Source: Elizabethkingia sp. YR214 (GTDB lineage Bacteria; Bacteroidota; Bacteroidia; Flavobacteriales; Weeksellaceae). Taken from it: a DNA stretch of 64,000 nt. Of the stretch, positions 42,865 through 51,269 are shown piece after piece. Made by a program: the position numbers and the translations under genes. How positions within the stretch are numbered: position 1 is the first letter of the stretch; every line of letters begins with the position of its first letter. The notes under the pieces were generated by a model. It worked only from the letters and a program-made list of their open reading frames with translations. It had not been told where the DNA came from and searched no databases. The stretch covers positions 186,001-250,000 of the forward strand of contig NZ_QBUH01000003.1 of NCBI RefSeq assembly GCF_003058195.1. Reading direction: 5' to 3'.

Positions 42865-44265
42865 TTAATAACCCGGATTTTGTTTAATGGAGGGGTCTGT
42901 ATTAATTTGTCCTTGTGGAACAGGCATTATCAGATTGTGCTGTTGGATTTTTGCAGTGCTGTATCCGGGTGTATTTTCGAAATGCTTCGTCATTACTTCT
43001 ATTGCTTTACCTGTTCTTACCAAATCGAACCAACGATGTCCTTCGCCAATTAGTTCTTTTCTTCTCTCAGTAGCAATCTCATCCAACAGCGTGTTTTTAT
43101 CGGAGATATTAACATTATCCAATCCGGCTCTTGTTTTTATTTTATTCACATAAACATTCGCATTGGCAGCATCACCTGTTTGGGCGTAACATTCGGCAAG
43201 CATCAGATAAACTTCAGCAAGTCTCAGTACGACAACATTACTGCCACTGTCTGCAATTACATCAGATGTTTTCACCAGTTTTTTAGTGTAAGGAACTCCA
43301 CCAGGTGTAAGGCCTATATAAGCATCTCTTCGCTTGTCCTTAGAAGAGTACATATTATAGATCTCTTTAGTAGGTAAATTATGACCTTTGGCTCCGGGTA
43401 CAAATCCGGAAGGGCTAAACATCTGAAAAGCGCTATTCCCTTCAGAGTTGGCATTAATTCCTGAAGCGAACTGAACATCGAAAATAATCTCAGAATTATT
43501 TTTGTTGGCTGGTGAAAAAATTTGAGCAACATCGCTTTGCAAACTGTATCCTAAACCTTCTGACTGCTTTAGGTAAGGAATTGCTTCATTGAATTTTCCA
43601 TTTGTAATCAGGACTTTTGCCAGTATTCCCAATGCTGCACCTTTTGTAGCTCTGCCTTTCTGAGCTGTAGAGGCAGGGAGTAAAGCGATAGCGTCTGTAA
43701 GTTCTTTTACAATAAATGCATAAATATCCGCTGTGGTATTTCTGCCTTTACCAAAATAGTTATTAACATTAGTCGTTTCTTCTGTACTTAGCGGAACATC
43801 TCCAAAAATCCTTACCAAATCGAAATACATTAGGGCGCGCAAAAATTTCATCTCACCAATTCTGTAATTTTTAATCTGGCTGTCCATAGCCACAGGGGTT
43901 ATTCTGTTCAGTACGATATTGGCCTGCTGAATTCCGATATAGTGATCGCGCCATGCCTTTGCTAATAGATCATTTTTAGCCTGTATTGTAAAAAAGTCAA
44001 ATTCACCATAGGTAAAGCTGTCGTTTGCCGGAACTTCATCAAATGTATTATCCGAAGGAATTTCTCCTATAGTAGGCATTGCCAGTTGATATTGTCCGTC
44101 GTATTGCAATGCTCCGTAGGTTGCATTTACTCCTTGTTCCAGCTGATCAGCGTCTTTGTAAAAGTTAGTGGTAATTTTGGTGCTGTCAGGAGATGTATTC
44201 AGAACATCTGACGAACATGATGCCATAAGAAAAGCAAAGACGGCAACTGATATATTTTTTTTCAT
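42865..44265 (-). CDS. RagB/SusD-family outer-membrane lipoprotein
   Basis: The 466-residue protein has a lipoprotein signal with Cys at about residue 17 (FLMASC). SusD-type features include the helical TPR-like core and the C-terminal signature (TERRKELIGEGHRWFDLVRTG, split; final NPGY). SusD proteins form the substrate-binding lid on a SusC channel. Here the SusC gene is directly upstream, and two GDPD genes follow. The likely ligand is a glycerophosphodiester or phospholipid head group, inferred from the enzymes alone. Confidence 0.93.
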   Translation of the reverse strand: MKKNISVAVFAFLMASCSSDVLNTSPDSTKITTNFYKDADQLEQGVNATYGALQYDGQYQLAMPTIGEIPSDNTFDEVPANDSFTYGEFDFFTIQAKNDLLAKAWRDHYIGIQQANIVLNRITPVAMDSQIKNYRIGEMKFLRALMYFDLVRIFGDVPLSTEETTNVNNYFGKGRNTTADIYAFIVKELTDAIALLPASTAQKGRATKGAALGILAKVLITNGKFNEAIPYLKQSEGLGYSLQSDVAQIFSPANKNNSEIIFDVQFASGINANSEGNSAFQMFSPSGFVPGAKGHNLPTKEIYNMYSSKDKRRDAYIGLTPGGVPYTKKLVKTSDVIADSGSNVVVLRLAEVYLMLAECYAQTGDAANANVYVNKIKTRAGLDNVNISDKNTLLDEIATERRKELIGEGHRWFDLVRTGKAIEVMTKHFENTPGYSTAKIQQHNLIMPVPQGQINTDPSIKQNPGY

Positions 44266-44287
44266 GATTGATCTTAAATTTGAAAGT

Positions 44288-47200
44288 TTAGAATTTCATA
44301 CTGATACCCAATGAAACCGACCTGGAGACAGGGTAGTATCCGTTATCATATCCTTGTGTAAGTACATTATCTGTCGTTGCATCTATATTTTGTCCTTTAT
44401 AAGGAGTGATGGTAAACAGGTTATTTCCCATTAAGTATAACTGTATTGCACGAATATTCAGTGTGGACAAAATTTCCTGTGGTACATTGTAAGCCAACCT
44501 TACAGATCTTAACCTCAGGTAATCTGCTTTTTTAAAGAACATACTGGATGTCCTGGCTTCTTTTCTGTTATTAGAAAAATTCATATTTGGCATTGCAAAG
44601 AAGCCATTAGGATTGGTTACAGGGTTGTATCGGTTATCGAAGTAATATTGGCTTGGAACACCAAAGCCTTCGCCAGCCTCTCCAATGCTTACCATATCTC
44701 CGTTATATACACGTTTACCTAATTCACTATATAAAGTGAAATTAAGCTCAAAATTTTTATATCTGAAGTTATTTGTAAAGCCTAAAATATATTTAGGAAT
44801 TCCTGATCCAAAACTTTTTTTATCTCTTTCATCAATGATTCCGTCGCCATTTAGGTCTTCCATAATGTAATCGCCTACAAGGGTTCCGGTAATATGAGGC
44901 GTATTGTTTATCTGTTCCTGATTTTTGTAAACACCAAGAATATTATAACCATACATTTCACCGATTGATCCTCCTACTTTTGTAATTGAGAAATTGTTGG
45001 CTCCGGCTATGATCTGGCTTTGTCCGTTAGCCAGTGCCAGCACTTTGTTTTTGTTTGTGGAAAAGTTGAAAGAACTGTTGTATTCAAAATCCTTACCCAG
45101 CTGAATTGGTTTTAACGACAACTGTAGTTCCAGTCCGTTATTCCTTACCTCACCTATATTCTGAAGGGAAGTGCTGTAACCTGATTGTTCAGGAACCGGG
45201 ACGTCTAACAGTAGACCTGTTCTGTTCAGAATATAGTAATCTCCTGATACATTCAGATATTTATTGAACAGCGAGAAATCGATTCCGAAGTTAGTAGATT
45301 TTGCCTTTTCCCAGGATATATCAGGATTTGGAGCTGTGAAAGCTCTGTATCCCGGAGCTAGAATTCCGCCGAATACATAATTTTCCTGCCTCATTAGAGA
45401 TTTAGCACCAAAGTTTGGAATTTGATTATTACCATTATTTCCAACACTGAATCTTAGTTTTACAGGATCTATGAATTTATTCTTAGGAAAAAAGCTTTCG
45501 TTGCTCAGGTTCCATGCAAAGGAAAATGCATAGAAATCTCCCCATTTGGAGTTATCCCCAAAACGGGACGAACCATCACGTCTGTATGAACCCATGATGG
45601 AGTAACGGTTTCCGTAGCTATAATTCAGTCGGGCAAAATAAGAAAGTAATGTCCATTTGTATTCGTTAACAGTCACATTGAAGGAAGATCCACCTGCAAT
45701 ATTGGTGATACTATTATCCGGAAAACCTCCTGCCACAGTCTTTACCTGATTGAAATTCTCTTTCTGGAAAGACTGCCCGGCCATAGCACTAAAGCTATGT
45801 TCATTAATTTTTTTATTATAGGTTAGTAAGTTTTCGATGAGGTAATTCTTACGGATATAATCTGTGCGGTTAGCCGTTGTAACATCCGGAGCCGGAGTTC
45901 GGTATGATCCTACGGTAGAAGGATCAAAGAAATTGTATTCGTAACTGGAATAGTCACCACCAACCGATATTTTGTATTTAAAATCTTTTAGAATCTTTAG
46001 TTCTGCAAATAGATCTCCGAAGATTCGCAAATTTGTATACCTTCTTTTGGTCATCTCGGCTATGGCGACTGGATTTTCTACCAAAGCCGCATCAGTTGGA
46101 GTGTTTGCTTTTATTTGTTGAGAGATCAGTAAATTTCCGTTAGCATCTCTTGGCGCAAAGAAAGGGTACATTGTACTAGCCATTTGCACAACATTATAAG
46201 TTCTGCCTCCATCTACCATATCGAATATATTACCGGATGAATAGGATGGTGTAACCGAAACACCCATCTTCAGATTACTGCTAAGATCTGTAGAAAGATT
46301 GATGTTACTGGAATATTTTTCATAATCGGTACCGATAACAATACCTTTCTGGTTAAAATAACTTCCGGTAAATGAGTATCTGGATTTATCACTCCCGCCA
46401 TTAACATTGAAAGTTGTATTGCTTACCGGAGCATCTCTGAAAATAGTGTTGTACCAGTTATTGTTAGTAAGCCCTGGTACACCGTTGAGGTAAGGTGAGA
46501 GATAATCCGGGATGAGTTCTCTAAGGCTGGCTCCTTTTGCCTTACGGGTAGCAGTATCATCATTAATGCTTCTGTTAGATCCTTTAGACAGATAATTGTT
46601 GTCCCGGGATTCCTTCATGAAGACTGCCATCTGGTAAGCATCTACTACTTTGTTATTGCTGGCTATAGACTGAATACCATAATAGGAATCTATAGATACT
46701 TCTGTTCTTCCTTTTTTTCCTTGCTTGGTCTGAATCAAGACAACTCCGTTAGCTCCTCTGGATCCATAAATAGCTGAGGAAGCAGCATCTTTCAGAATGT
46801 CAATAGACTCTATAGAAGCAGGATCTATAGAATTGATATCTGAACCTTCCGACAATGGGAAGCCATCTACTACAATAAGCGGATTAACACCAGCTGTTAA
46901 TGTACCAATACCTCTGATTCTGATGGTAGGTGAAGAGCCTGGTGTAGCATTGCTTTGCGTTACCTGAACACCTGTAGCCTTTCCGGCAATCATTTCACCA
47001 AAATTACTTGAGGCTATTCCGGTAAGATCTTTTGTTCCAAGAGAGGCAATAGATCCTGATACATCCTTTTTCTTCTGTGTACCATAACCAATAAGCACCA
47101 CTTCATCGATTTTCTTTTCTTTAGTCGACAGCGTGTCTGCTTTAGGTGTGGATAAGATTTCTTTTTTGGAAATACTTTTTGTTGCTGTTTTACGGAGCAC

Positions 47201-47494
47201 TACTGTATTATTCCTTATCTCATATTCTACAGGATAATGAGCTTTAAGGTAGTTTAGTGCCTGTTCCAGAGAAGAGTAGTTAATTGCATTCTCATCTGCA
47301 TAGACGCCTCTGAAATCTGAACTTGAGTAAAGGAAAGAGGTATTAGTGGATTTACTAAGCTTATCAAATACCTTGGCAATAGGAATTTGGTTTCCGCTTT
47401 TTAGACTGGTGCCGGTTCGGGTGGTCTGCCCGTAATGAACTACGGGAAGTCCGACCGCGACCAATAACGCAATAGATATTGCTGTTTTTTTCAT
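44288..47494 (-). CDS. SusC/RagA-family TonB-linked outer-membrane transporter with STN domain
   Basis: I start at 47494, where MKKTAISIALLVAVGLPVV begins a signal peptide; the frame opens 19 codons earlier. Residues about 30-105 form an STN domain, which lets a FecR protein sense the receptor. The TonB-box-like DEVVLIGYGTQKKKDVSGS and plug follow at about 130-270, then the barrel to the aromatic end (SLGISMKF). The carboxypeptidase-like beta-sandwich usual in SusC proteins seems absent: the STN domain runs almost directly into the plug. The STN domain and neighbouring fecR/sigma genes mark it as a signalling transporter. Confidence 0.93.
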   Translation of the reverse strand: MKKTAISIALLVAVGLPVVHYGQTTRTGTSLKSGNQIPIAKVFDKLSKSTNTSFLYSSSDFRGVYADENAINYSSLEQALNYLKAHYPVEYEIRNNTVVLRKTATKSISKKEILSTPKADTLSTKEKKIDEVVLIGYGTQKKKDVSGSIASLGTKDLTGIASSNFGEMIAGKATGVQVTQSNATPGSSPTIRIRGIGTLTAGVNPLIVVDGFPLSEGSDINSIDPASIESIDILKDAASSAIYGSRGANGVVLIQTKQGKKGRTEVSIDSYYGIQSIASNNKVVDAYQMAVFMKESRDNNYLSKGSNRSINDDTATRKAKGASLRELIPDYLSPYLNGVPGLTNNNWYNTIFRDAPVSNTTFNVNGGSDKSRYSFTGSYFNQKGIVIGTDYEKYSSNINLSTDLSSNLKMGVSVTPSYSSGNIFDMVDGGRTYNVVQMASTMYPFFAPRDANGNLLISQQIKANTPTDAALVENPVAIAEMTKRRYTNLRIFGDLFAELKILKDFKYKISVGGDYSSYEYNFFDPSTVGSYRTPAPDVTTANRTDYIRKNYLIENLLTYNKKINEHSFSAMAGQSFQKENFNQVKTVAGGFPDNSITNIAGGSSFNVTVNEYKWTLLSYFARLNYSYGNRYSIMGSYRRDGSSRFGDNSKWGDFYAFSFAWNLSNESFFPKNKFIDPVKLRFSVGNNGNNQIPNFGAKSLMRQENYVFGGILAPGYRAFTAPNPDISWEKAKSTNFGIDFSLFNKYLNVSGDYYILNRTGLLLDVPVPEQSGYSTSLQNIGEVRNNGLELQLSLKPIQLGKDFEYNSSFNFSTNKNKVLALANGQSQIIAGANNFSITKVGGSIGEMYGYNILGVYKNQEQINNTPHITGTLVGDYIMEDLNGDGIIDERDKKSFGSGIPKYILGFTNNFRYKNFELNFTLYSELGKRVYNGDMVSIGEAGEGFGVPSQYYFDNRYNPVTNPNGFFAMPNMNFSNNRKEARTSSMFFKKADYLRLRSVRLAYNVPQEILSTLNIRAIQLYLMGNNLFTITPYKGQNIDATTDNVLTQGYDNGYYPVSRSVSLGISMKF

Positions 47495-47547
47495 ACATTT
47501 GACGGTTAATTTATTAGACTTTAGCGAGTTTGTATAATTAATTATGT

Positions 47548-47580
47548 GCACCGATAACCCCCATTATCGGTGCTTTTTTT
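47548..47580. other. Hairpin between fecR and susC
   Basis: GCACCGATAA / TTATCGGTGC with a CCCCCA loop. The T tract (47574-47580) is on the plus strand, opposite to the genes. On the gene strand the hairpin has no following Ts, so it lies in the susC leader as a stem-loop and terminates only antisense transcripts. Confidence 0.7.
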
Positions 47581-48397
47581 ATTTTAGTTGTATTACATTG
47601 TTATTGCTTTTTTCTGGTTTCAGGTTAAACGGATAGCCTATCACAGATAATACTTCGTTCAGGTTTCCTGAGAATGATCCTCTTATCTGCTTGTTTTTGT
47701 ACTGATCCGGATAGTCAATTTTTACGTGGTATGCTTCTTCCAACTGGTTGATGACTTTTTCAAATGATTCATCCTGAAAAGAAAAATTCTTCTTTGCATC
47801 TACAGCGTAATAATGAAAGTCCTGATTTTTTGAGTTTTTACTCCAGGTTTCATTAGGCAGCAAATAGGTGATCTTTCCTTTGTAATCAATTTTTACCTTT
47901 CCTTCAAATAATTCTACTTTTTGCTCTTCACTGGTTTGATCCAGGAAAAACTTTGTACCCAGAATCTGCACATGGAAATCGTGTGCATTAATATGGAAAG
48001 GTTTTGTTTTGTCTTTGGCAATGTCGAATATAGCCTTCCCGGTGAATGTTATATTTCGGTCAGTTTCTCCAAAATCAGCAGCCAGTTCAATTTTACTATG
48101 AGGTTGTAATGTAATCATACTACCATCCGGTAAGGTTACTTTTCTGCTGTTATTGGTACTGAAGAATATATTAGTTTCATGTTGATCTGAAGGTGAGAAT
48201 TTGAAAAAATAAAGACCAACTCCCAGCATAACTACGGCAGCGGCAGCCCAATATATTTTTCTAATATCTACAGAAGGCTTTATTTTACGTTCAATGCCCT
48301 TCAGGATGCGTTCATCACTTCGGGCATCTAATTGTTGTTTTTCAGCAGAAACTTCTTCCCAGTTTCTTTTGAAATCTTCATCTTCGATTTTGTTCAT
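47579..48397 (-). CDS. FecR-family anti-sigma factor
   Basis: The 272-residue inner-membrane protein has a short cytoplasmic part (1-48), a membrane segment (about 49-67, IYWAAAAVVMLGVGLYFF), the FecR domain (LPDGSMITLQPHSKIE) and a C-terminal DUF4974-type domain (FEKVINQLEEAYHVKI). It should hold the ECF sigma encoded 450 bp upstream until the SusC STN domain signals. It is on the same strand as sigma and SusC. Confidence 0.92.
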   Translation of the reverse strand: MNKIEDEDFKRNWEEVSAEKQQLDARSDERILKGIERKIKPSVDIRKIYWAAAAVVMLGVGLYFFKFSPSDQHETNIFFSTNNSRKVTLPDGSMITLQPHSKIELAADFGETDRNITFTGKAIFDIAKDKTKPFHINAHDFHVQILGTKFFLDQTSEEQKVELFEGKVKIDYKGKITYLLPNETWSKNSKNQDFHYYAVDAKKNFSFQDESFEKVINQLEEAYHVKIDYPDQYKNKQIRGSFSGNLNEVLSVIGYPFNLKPEKSNNNVIQLK

Positions 48398-48591
48398 ATC
48401 TAGTATTACGCAGGAAGTATAAAATCGTCAACCCCGGAAAGTAATTTTTTTGAAAGAAAAATGAAAAGACATATAAATGTGATAGTACTAGCTGCTTAAT
48501 AGATAAAGCCTTAGCAAGGCTAAAAAGAATTGTGAAGCAATTTTTTGTGGTTTACAAAAAAGAGCGTAAAAATATCAGGATACTTTTCTAA
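48398..48591. other. Gene-free region between ECF sigma and fecR (left part)
   Basis: No coding potential or clear promoter box is visible. It is the left part of a 450-bp gap and presumably holds the promoter for fecR-susC. Confidence 0.5.
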
Positions 48592-48770
48592 GGTTTAACC
48601 ACAAAAGGCACAAAAGCGATGCTAAAATATCACCGCTTTTAGTACACAAAGATTTCACCTAAAGATAAAATTATTTCAACCATTTAGACATTTAGAAAAT
48701 TAAGTTTTCAACGGTTTTTACTAAGCATTTGCGGCTTTGCGTTCCCTTAAAAACGGTTTGGAAAAATAGT
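48592..48770. repeat. Possible dispersed intergenic repeat
   Basis: The left end (TTTAACCACAAAAGGCACAAAAG), the middle (GTACACAAAGATTTCACC) and the right end (GCGGCTTTGCGTTCCCTTAAAAA) resemble short interspersed sequences I associate with flavobacterial intergenic DNA. No second copy is in this window, so the call rests on resemblance only. Confidence 0.3.
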
Positions 48771-48847
48771 TGTAAATAAACGATTTTGCGATTTTAAAGT
48801 TTATACAATAAATTCTTTATTAGAAAAGCGATGTCGAATTCACGTTA

Positions 48848-49336
48848 TTAAAAGAAAGAGCTAAGATTGGTTCTGAGGAATAAAAGTACTTTATTCACAT
48901 GTTTAGCCACCGCATTTTTAGAGATGCTATTTTCCTTAGCAATTTGTGAATAACTTAGTCCGTCTATTTTATGTTTCAGGAAGAAGCTTTTACTTTTTTC
49001 AGGAATCAGGAATAGCAGATCCTCAATTTGTTTTATATGACTAACCGGAACCTCTTCGTTGCTATCGTCTTTTAATATAGGTGTACATTTATCTTCTTCC
49101 AGAGCTGAAAAAGAAAGTTTGTTTTTTCTGTAGAAGTTGGCAATTTCCTGTTTTGCTGTTTTAAAAACTGCGGAACTCAGATTGTTATCATTTAAAGAAT
49201 GACGATGTTTCCACAGGTGGGCAAAAATATCCTGAACTACATCTTCAATATCGTCTCTCCCGTGAATATATTTTTTCACGAAAAAAAAGACCTGATGCTT
49301 GTATTCGGTGTATATTTTTCTAAATGCTGAATCCAC
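48848..49336 (-). CDS. ECF-family RNA polymerase sigma factor
   Basis: The 162-residue protein has sigma region 2 (DDIEDVVQDIFAHLWKHR, residues about 26-43) and region 4 with helix-turn-helix (GLSYSQIAKENSISKNAVAKHV, split, about 130-152). It is shorter than the first ECF sigma in the window but complete. It lies upstream of fecR-susC-susD-GDPD on the same strand and should activate that operon. Its own -7 box (TACTTTTG) lies 37 nt upstream. Confidence 0.92.
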   Translation of the reverse strand: MDSAFRKIYTEYKHQVFFFVKKYIHGRDDIEDVVQDIFAHLWKHRHSLNDNNLSSAVFKTAKQEIANFYRKNKLSFSALEEDKCTPILKDDSNEEVPVSHIKQIEDLLFLIPEKSKSFFLKHKIDGLSYSQIAKENSISKNAVAKHVNKVLLFLRTNLSSFF

Positions 49337-49373
49337 CTTTAATTTCTTTTTACCTCTAAATAAACTATTCGGA

Positions 49374-49381
49374 CAAAAGTA
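49374..49381 (-). promoter_or_regulatory. -7 box of the second ECF sigma gene
   Basis: TACTTTTG on the minus strand fits the consensus. No -33 TTG is seen at the usual distance. Confidence 0.4.
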
Positions 49382-49640
49382 TTGAAAACAAAATACCTAT
49401 GTTAAATATAGTGTATTAATTATTATTAATAATCCTATATGGTTTTTCTGTGTAAATTCATTATCAGATATTTACATGTATAGGATTTACAGGGAAAGCA
49501 AAATGTATTGGAGAGGAAGGTGTACATATATGTGTAAGAATACAGGTGTTTTGAATAATTTCTAAACAGAGCTAAATTAACTTCTGCACATGTTTTGAGA
49601 AGTGTCTGTACAAGGGTTTTCTAAATTGAGCAAGACGAGC
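49382..49640. other. AT-rich intergenic region
   Basis: This separates the divergent sigma and nitroreductase genes. I see no coding frame, hairpin or known RNA in it. Confidence 0.55.
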
Positions 49641-49669
49641 TTGTAACAGTGCGAAAATGCCTATTTTTG
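49641..49669 (+). promoter_or_regulatory. Promoter of the nitroreductase gene
   Basis: TTG (49641-49643), an 18-nt spacer and TATTTTTG (49662-49669) match the consensus well; the leader is about 53 nt. Confidence 0.7.
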
Positions 49670-49726
49670 TGTAGCAAAAAGAGTAATCACTAAGTGCACA
49701 TTGTTGCCTTAGAAATAAAATAAACG

Positions 49727-50239
49727 ATGAAGACAAACGCAGAAATCTTAGAAGAAATTATAAAATCCAGAAAGAGTATTTTCCCAAAAGATTATACAAC
49801 AGAAACAATTCCACAGGATGTTCTGGATAAAATACTGGAATCCGCTAATTATGCACCCAGTCACAAAAAAACTAATCCATGGAGATTCAGGATTTTTCAG
49901 GGTGTGGAAAAAACAGAATTAGGGGAGACTTTGGCGGAGTTATACAAAGCAACCACTTCTCCGGAAACTTTTCTGGAAAAAAAATATCTGGATATCTCAG
50001 ATAAAGTAAGCAAAGCCAATACAGTTTTGAGTATTGTTGCTGATTTTAGTGGTAAAGTTCCGGAATGGGAAGAAGTTGCAGCTACGGCTATGGCAGTTCA
50101 GAACATGTATCTTATGGCTACAGCCAATAATGTAGGTTGTTACTGGAGCTCTCCGGGGATGATCCATCATATTGGTGATTATCTTCAGCTGAAAGAAAAT
50201 GAAAAATGTTTAGGCTTTTTCTATATGGGGATGAAATAA
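49727..50239 (+). CDS. Nitroreductase-family flavoprotein
   Basis: The 170-residue protein begins with the FMN-binding pattern (EIIKSRKSIFPKDY) and has APSHKKTNPWRF (about 47-58) and AVQNMYLMATANNVGCYWSSPG (split; about 123-145), typical of YdjA-like single-domain nitroreductases. These reduce nitro or other electrophilic compounds with NAD(P)H. The end (GFFYMGMK) stops soon after the last core strand, slightly shorter than relatives I recall. It is monocistronic. Confidence 0.9.
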   Translation: MKTNAEILEEIIKSRKSIFPKDYTTETIPQDVLDKILESANYAPSHKKTNPWRFRIFQGVEKTELGETLAELYKATTSPETFLEKKYLDISDKVSKANTVLSIVADFSGKVPEWEEVAATAMAVQNMYLMATANNVGCYWSSPGMIHHIGDYLQLKENEKCLGFFYMGMK

Positions 50240-50265
50240 TAATGGGAAACTATAAAAGAAAATAG

Positions 50266-50294
50266 AAGGGAAAGAGTGATCTTTCCCTTTTTTA
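50266..50294 (+). terminator. Terminator of the nitroreductase gene
   Basis: AAGGGAAAG / CTTTCCCTT with a 6-nt loop and a T tract. Confidence 0.88.
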
Positions 50295-50321
50295 ATCTTG
50301 CCATGGTTATTAGTAAAATAA

Positions 50322-50666
50322 TTAAGGATTGGTTCCGTATGGTTTAAATCCAAGATCCTTTTCCCATGTATTTCCATATTTTTTGTTGAGGTATTTTATA
50401 AGAACTGTGTTATTCTCCCGTGCTTTTTTCGAAATATCAGAAGAAACAAGGCATCCCATATTGCGGACGCCAATTCCATGTTTTTTTTGAAAGTTTCTTC
50501 CGTCAATTCCTGCAATACCAAACTGGATAAAAGCAGCGGTTTTATTTTTAATCAGATCAGTATAATTGGATTCTGTAGCATATGGAGGTGTGGTATTTTT
50601 TTTCTGTCCGAAGATATTTCCGGAATATAAAAATACCAGACAGAACAATATAAACATTCTTTGCAT
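50322..50666 (-). CDS. Hypothetical secreted protein (FEKKY-like)
   Basis: With the start at 50666 it has 114 residues and a signal peptide (MQRMFILFCLVFLYSGNIFGQ, split at cleavage). The mature part has NFQKKHGIGVRNMGC and a C-terminal YLNKKYGNTWEKDLGF, which resemble the flavobacterial FEKKY family of unknown function. The assignment is tentative. It is convergent with the nitroreductase gene. Confidence 0.65.
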   Translation of the reverse strand: MQRMFILFCLVFLYSGNIFGQKKNTTPPYATESNYTDLIKNKTAAFIQFGIAGIDGRNFQKKHGIGVRNMGCLVSSDISKKARENNTVLIKYLNKKYGNTWEKDLGFKPYGTNP

Positions 50667-50786
50667 GGTGTATCTTTTATCCATATATGACGAACTAATA
50701 TGGTAAAAGGTTGGAATTGGTCTCTAAATTGGAGCTGGACTCATTATAAATCATCACTTTGATTTTTTTCTTTCCAAAAATTGGAA

Positions 50787-50794
50787 TATTTTTG
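50787..50794 (+). promoter_or_regulatory. -7 box of the metal-efflux operon
   Basis: TATTTTTG lies 19 nt before the ATG at 50814. A TTG is found 25 nt upstream of it, slightly beyond the usual range. Confidence 0.55.
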
Positions 50795-50813
50795 CACCGT
50801 AACCTGAGAGGTG

Positions 50814-51203
50814 ATGAGAAAGTATTTTGCAATCATATTACTGGTTTTCTATCTTTTTTCTTCCACAGAATTGAGTCAGGTTATAAAACTGCCTATTTTT
50901 ATCGAGCACTTTAAAGAGCATTCCGAGGCAAATCCTAAGCTTACTTTATTTGGTTTTATCAAGCTTCACTATTTCAATGGTGATCCCGATGCTCCGGATT
51001 ATGAAACCAATATGAAGCTGCCTTTCAAAAAACATGACTTTTATCTGGTAACTTCGGTTATTATTCAGGATATACCAAAAGCCTTTAATCTGGATATTAA
51101 AGCGCCAAGCTTTGAAGAAGGCAAAACAAGAAACTTTTTTTATACTATAGGTGAAATCCCTTCACCGCTATTTTCTATTTTTCAGCCGCCTAAGGTAGCC
51201 TAA
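50814..51203 (+). CDS. Small secreted protein heading the czc-type operon
   Basis: The 129-residue protein starts with a hydrophobic signal (MRKYFAIILLVFYLFSS). The mature part has IFIEHFKEHSEANPKLT and IKLHYFNGDPDAPDYE, then a C-terminal stretch ending SIFQPPKVA. I recall similar small proteins upstream of CzcA genes in flavobacteria, but no function is known. I use ATG 50814; the codon before it is GTG. It is 66 nt ahead of the CzcA-type gene, with a small hairpin between. Confidence 0.75.
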   Translation: MRKYFAIILLVFYLFSSTELSQVIKLPIFIEHFKEHSEANPKLTLFGFIKLHYFNGDPDAPDYETNMKLPFKKHDFYLVTSVIIQDIPKAFNLDIKAPSFEEGKTRNFFYTIGEIPSPLFSIFQPPKVA

Positions 51204-51219
51204 TTTTTAATGTACATAG

Positions 51220-51240
51220 CATTCCCGCATACGGGGAATG
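51220..51240 (+). other. Small hairpin between the leader gene and the RND pump gene
   Basis: CATTCCC / GGGAATG with a 7-nt loop lies 29 nt before the pump start and has only a weak T stretch. It may tune the ratio of the two products. Confidence 0.35.
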
Positions 51241-51269
51241 AATTTTCAACGTTTAAAAATTAGATTTTT

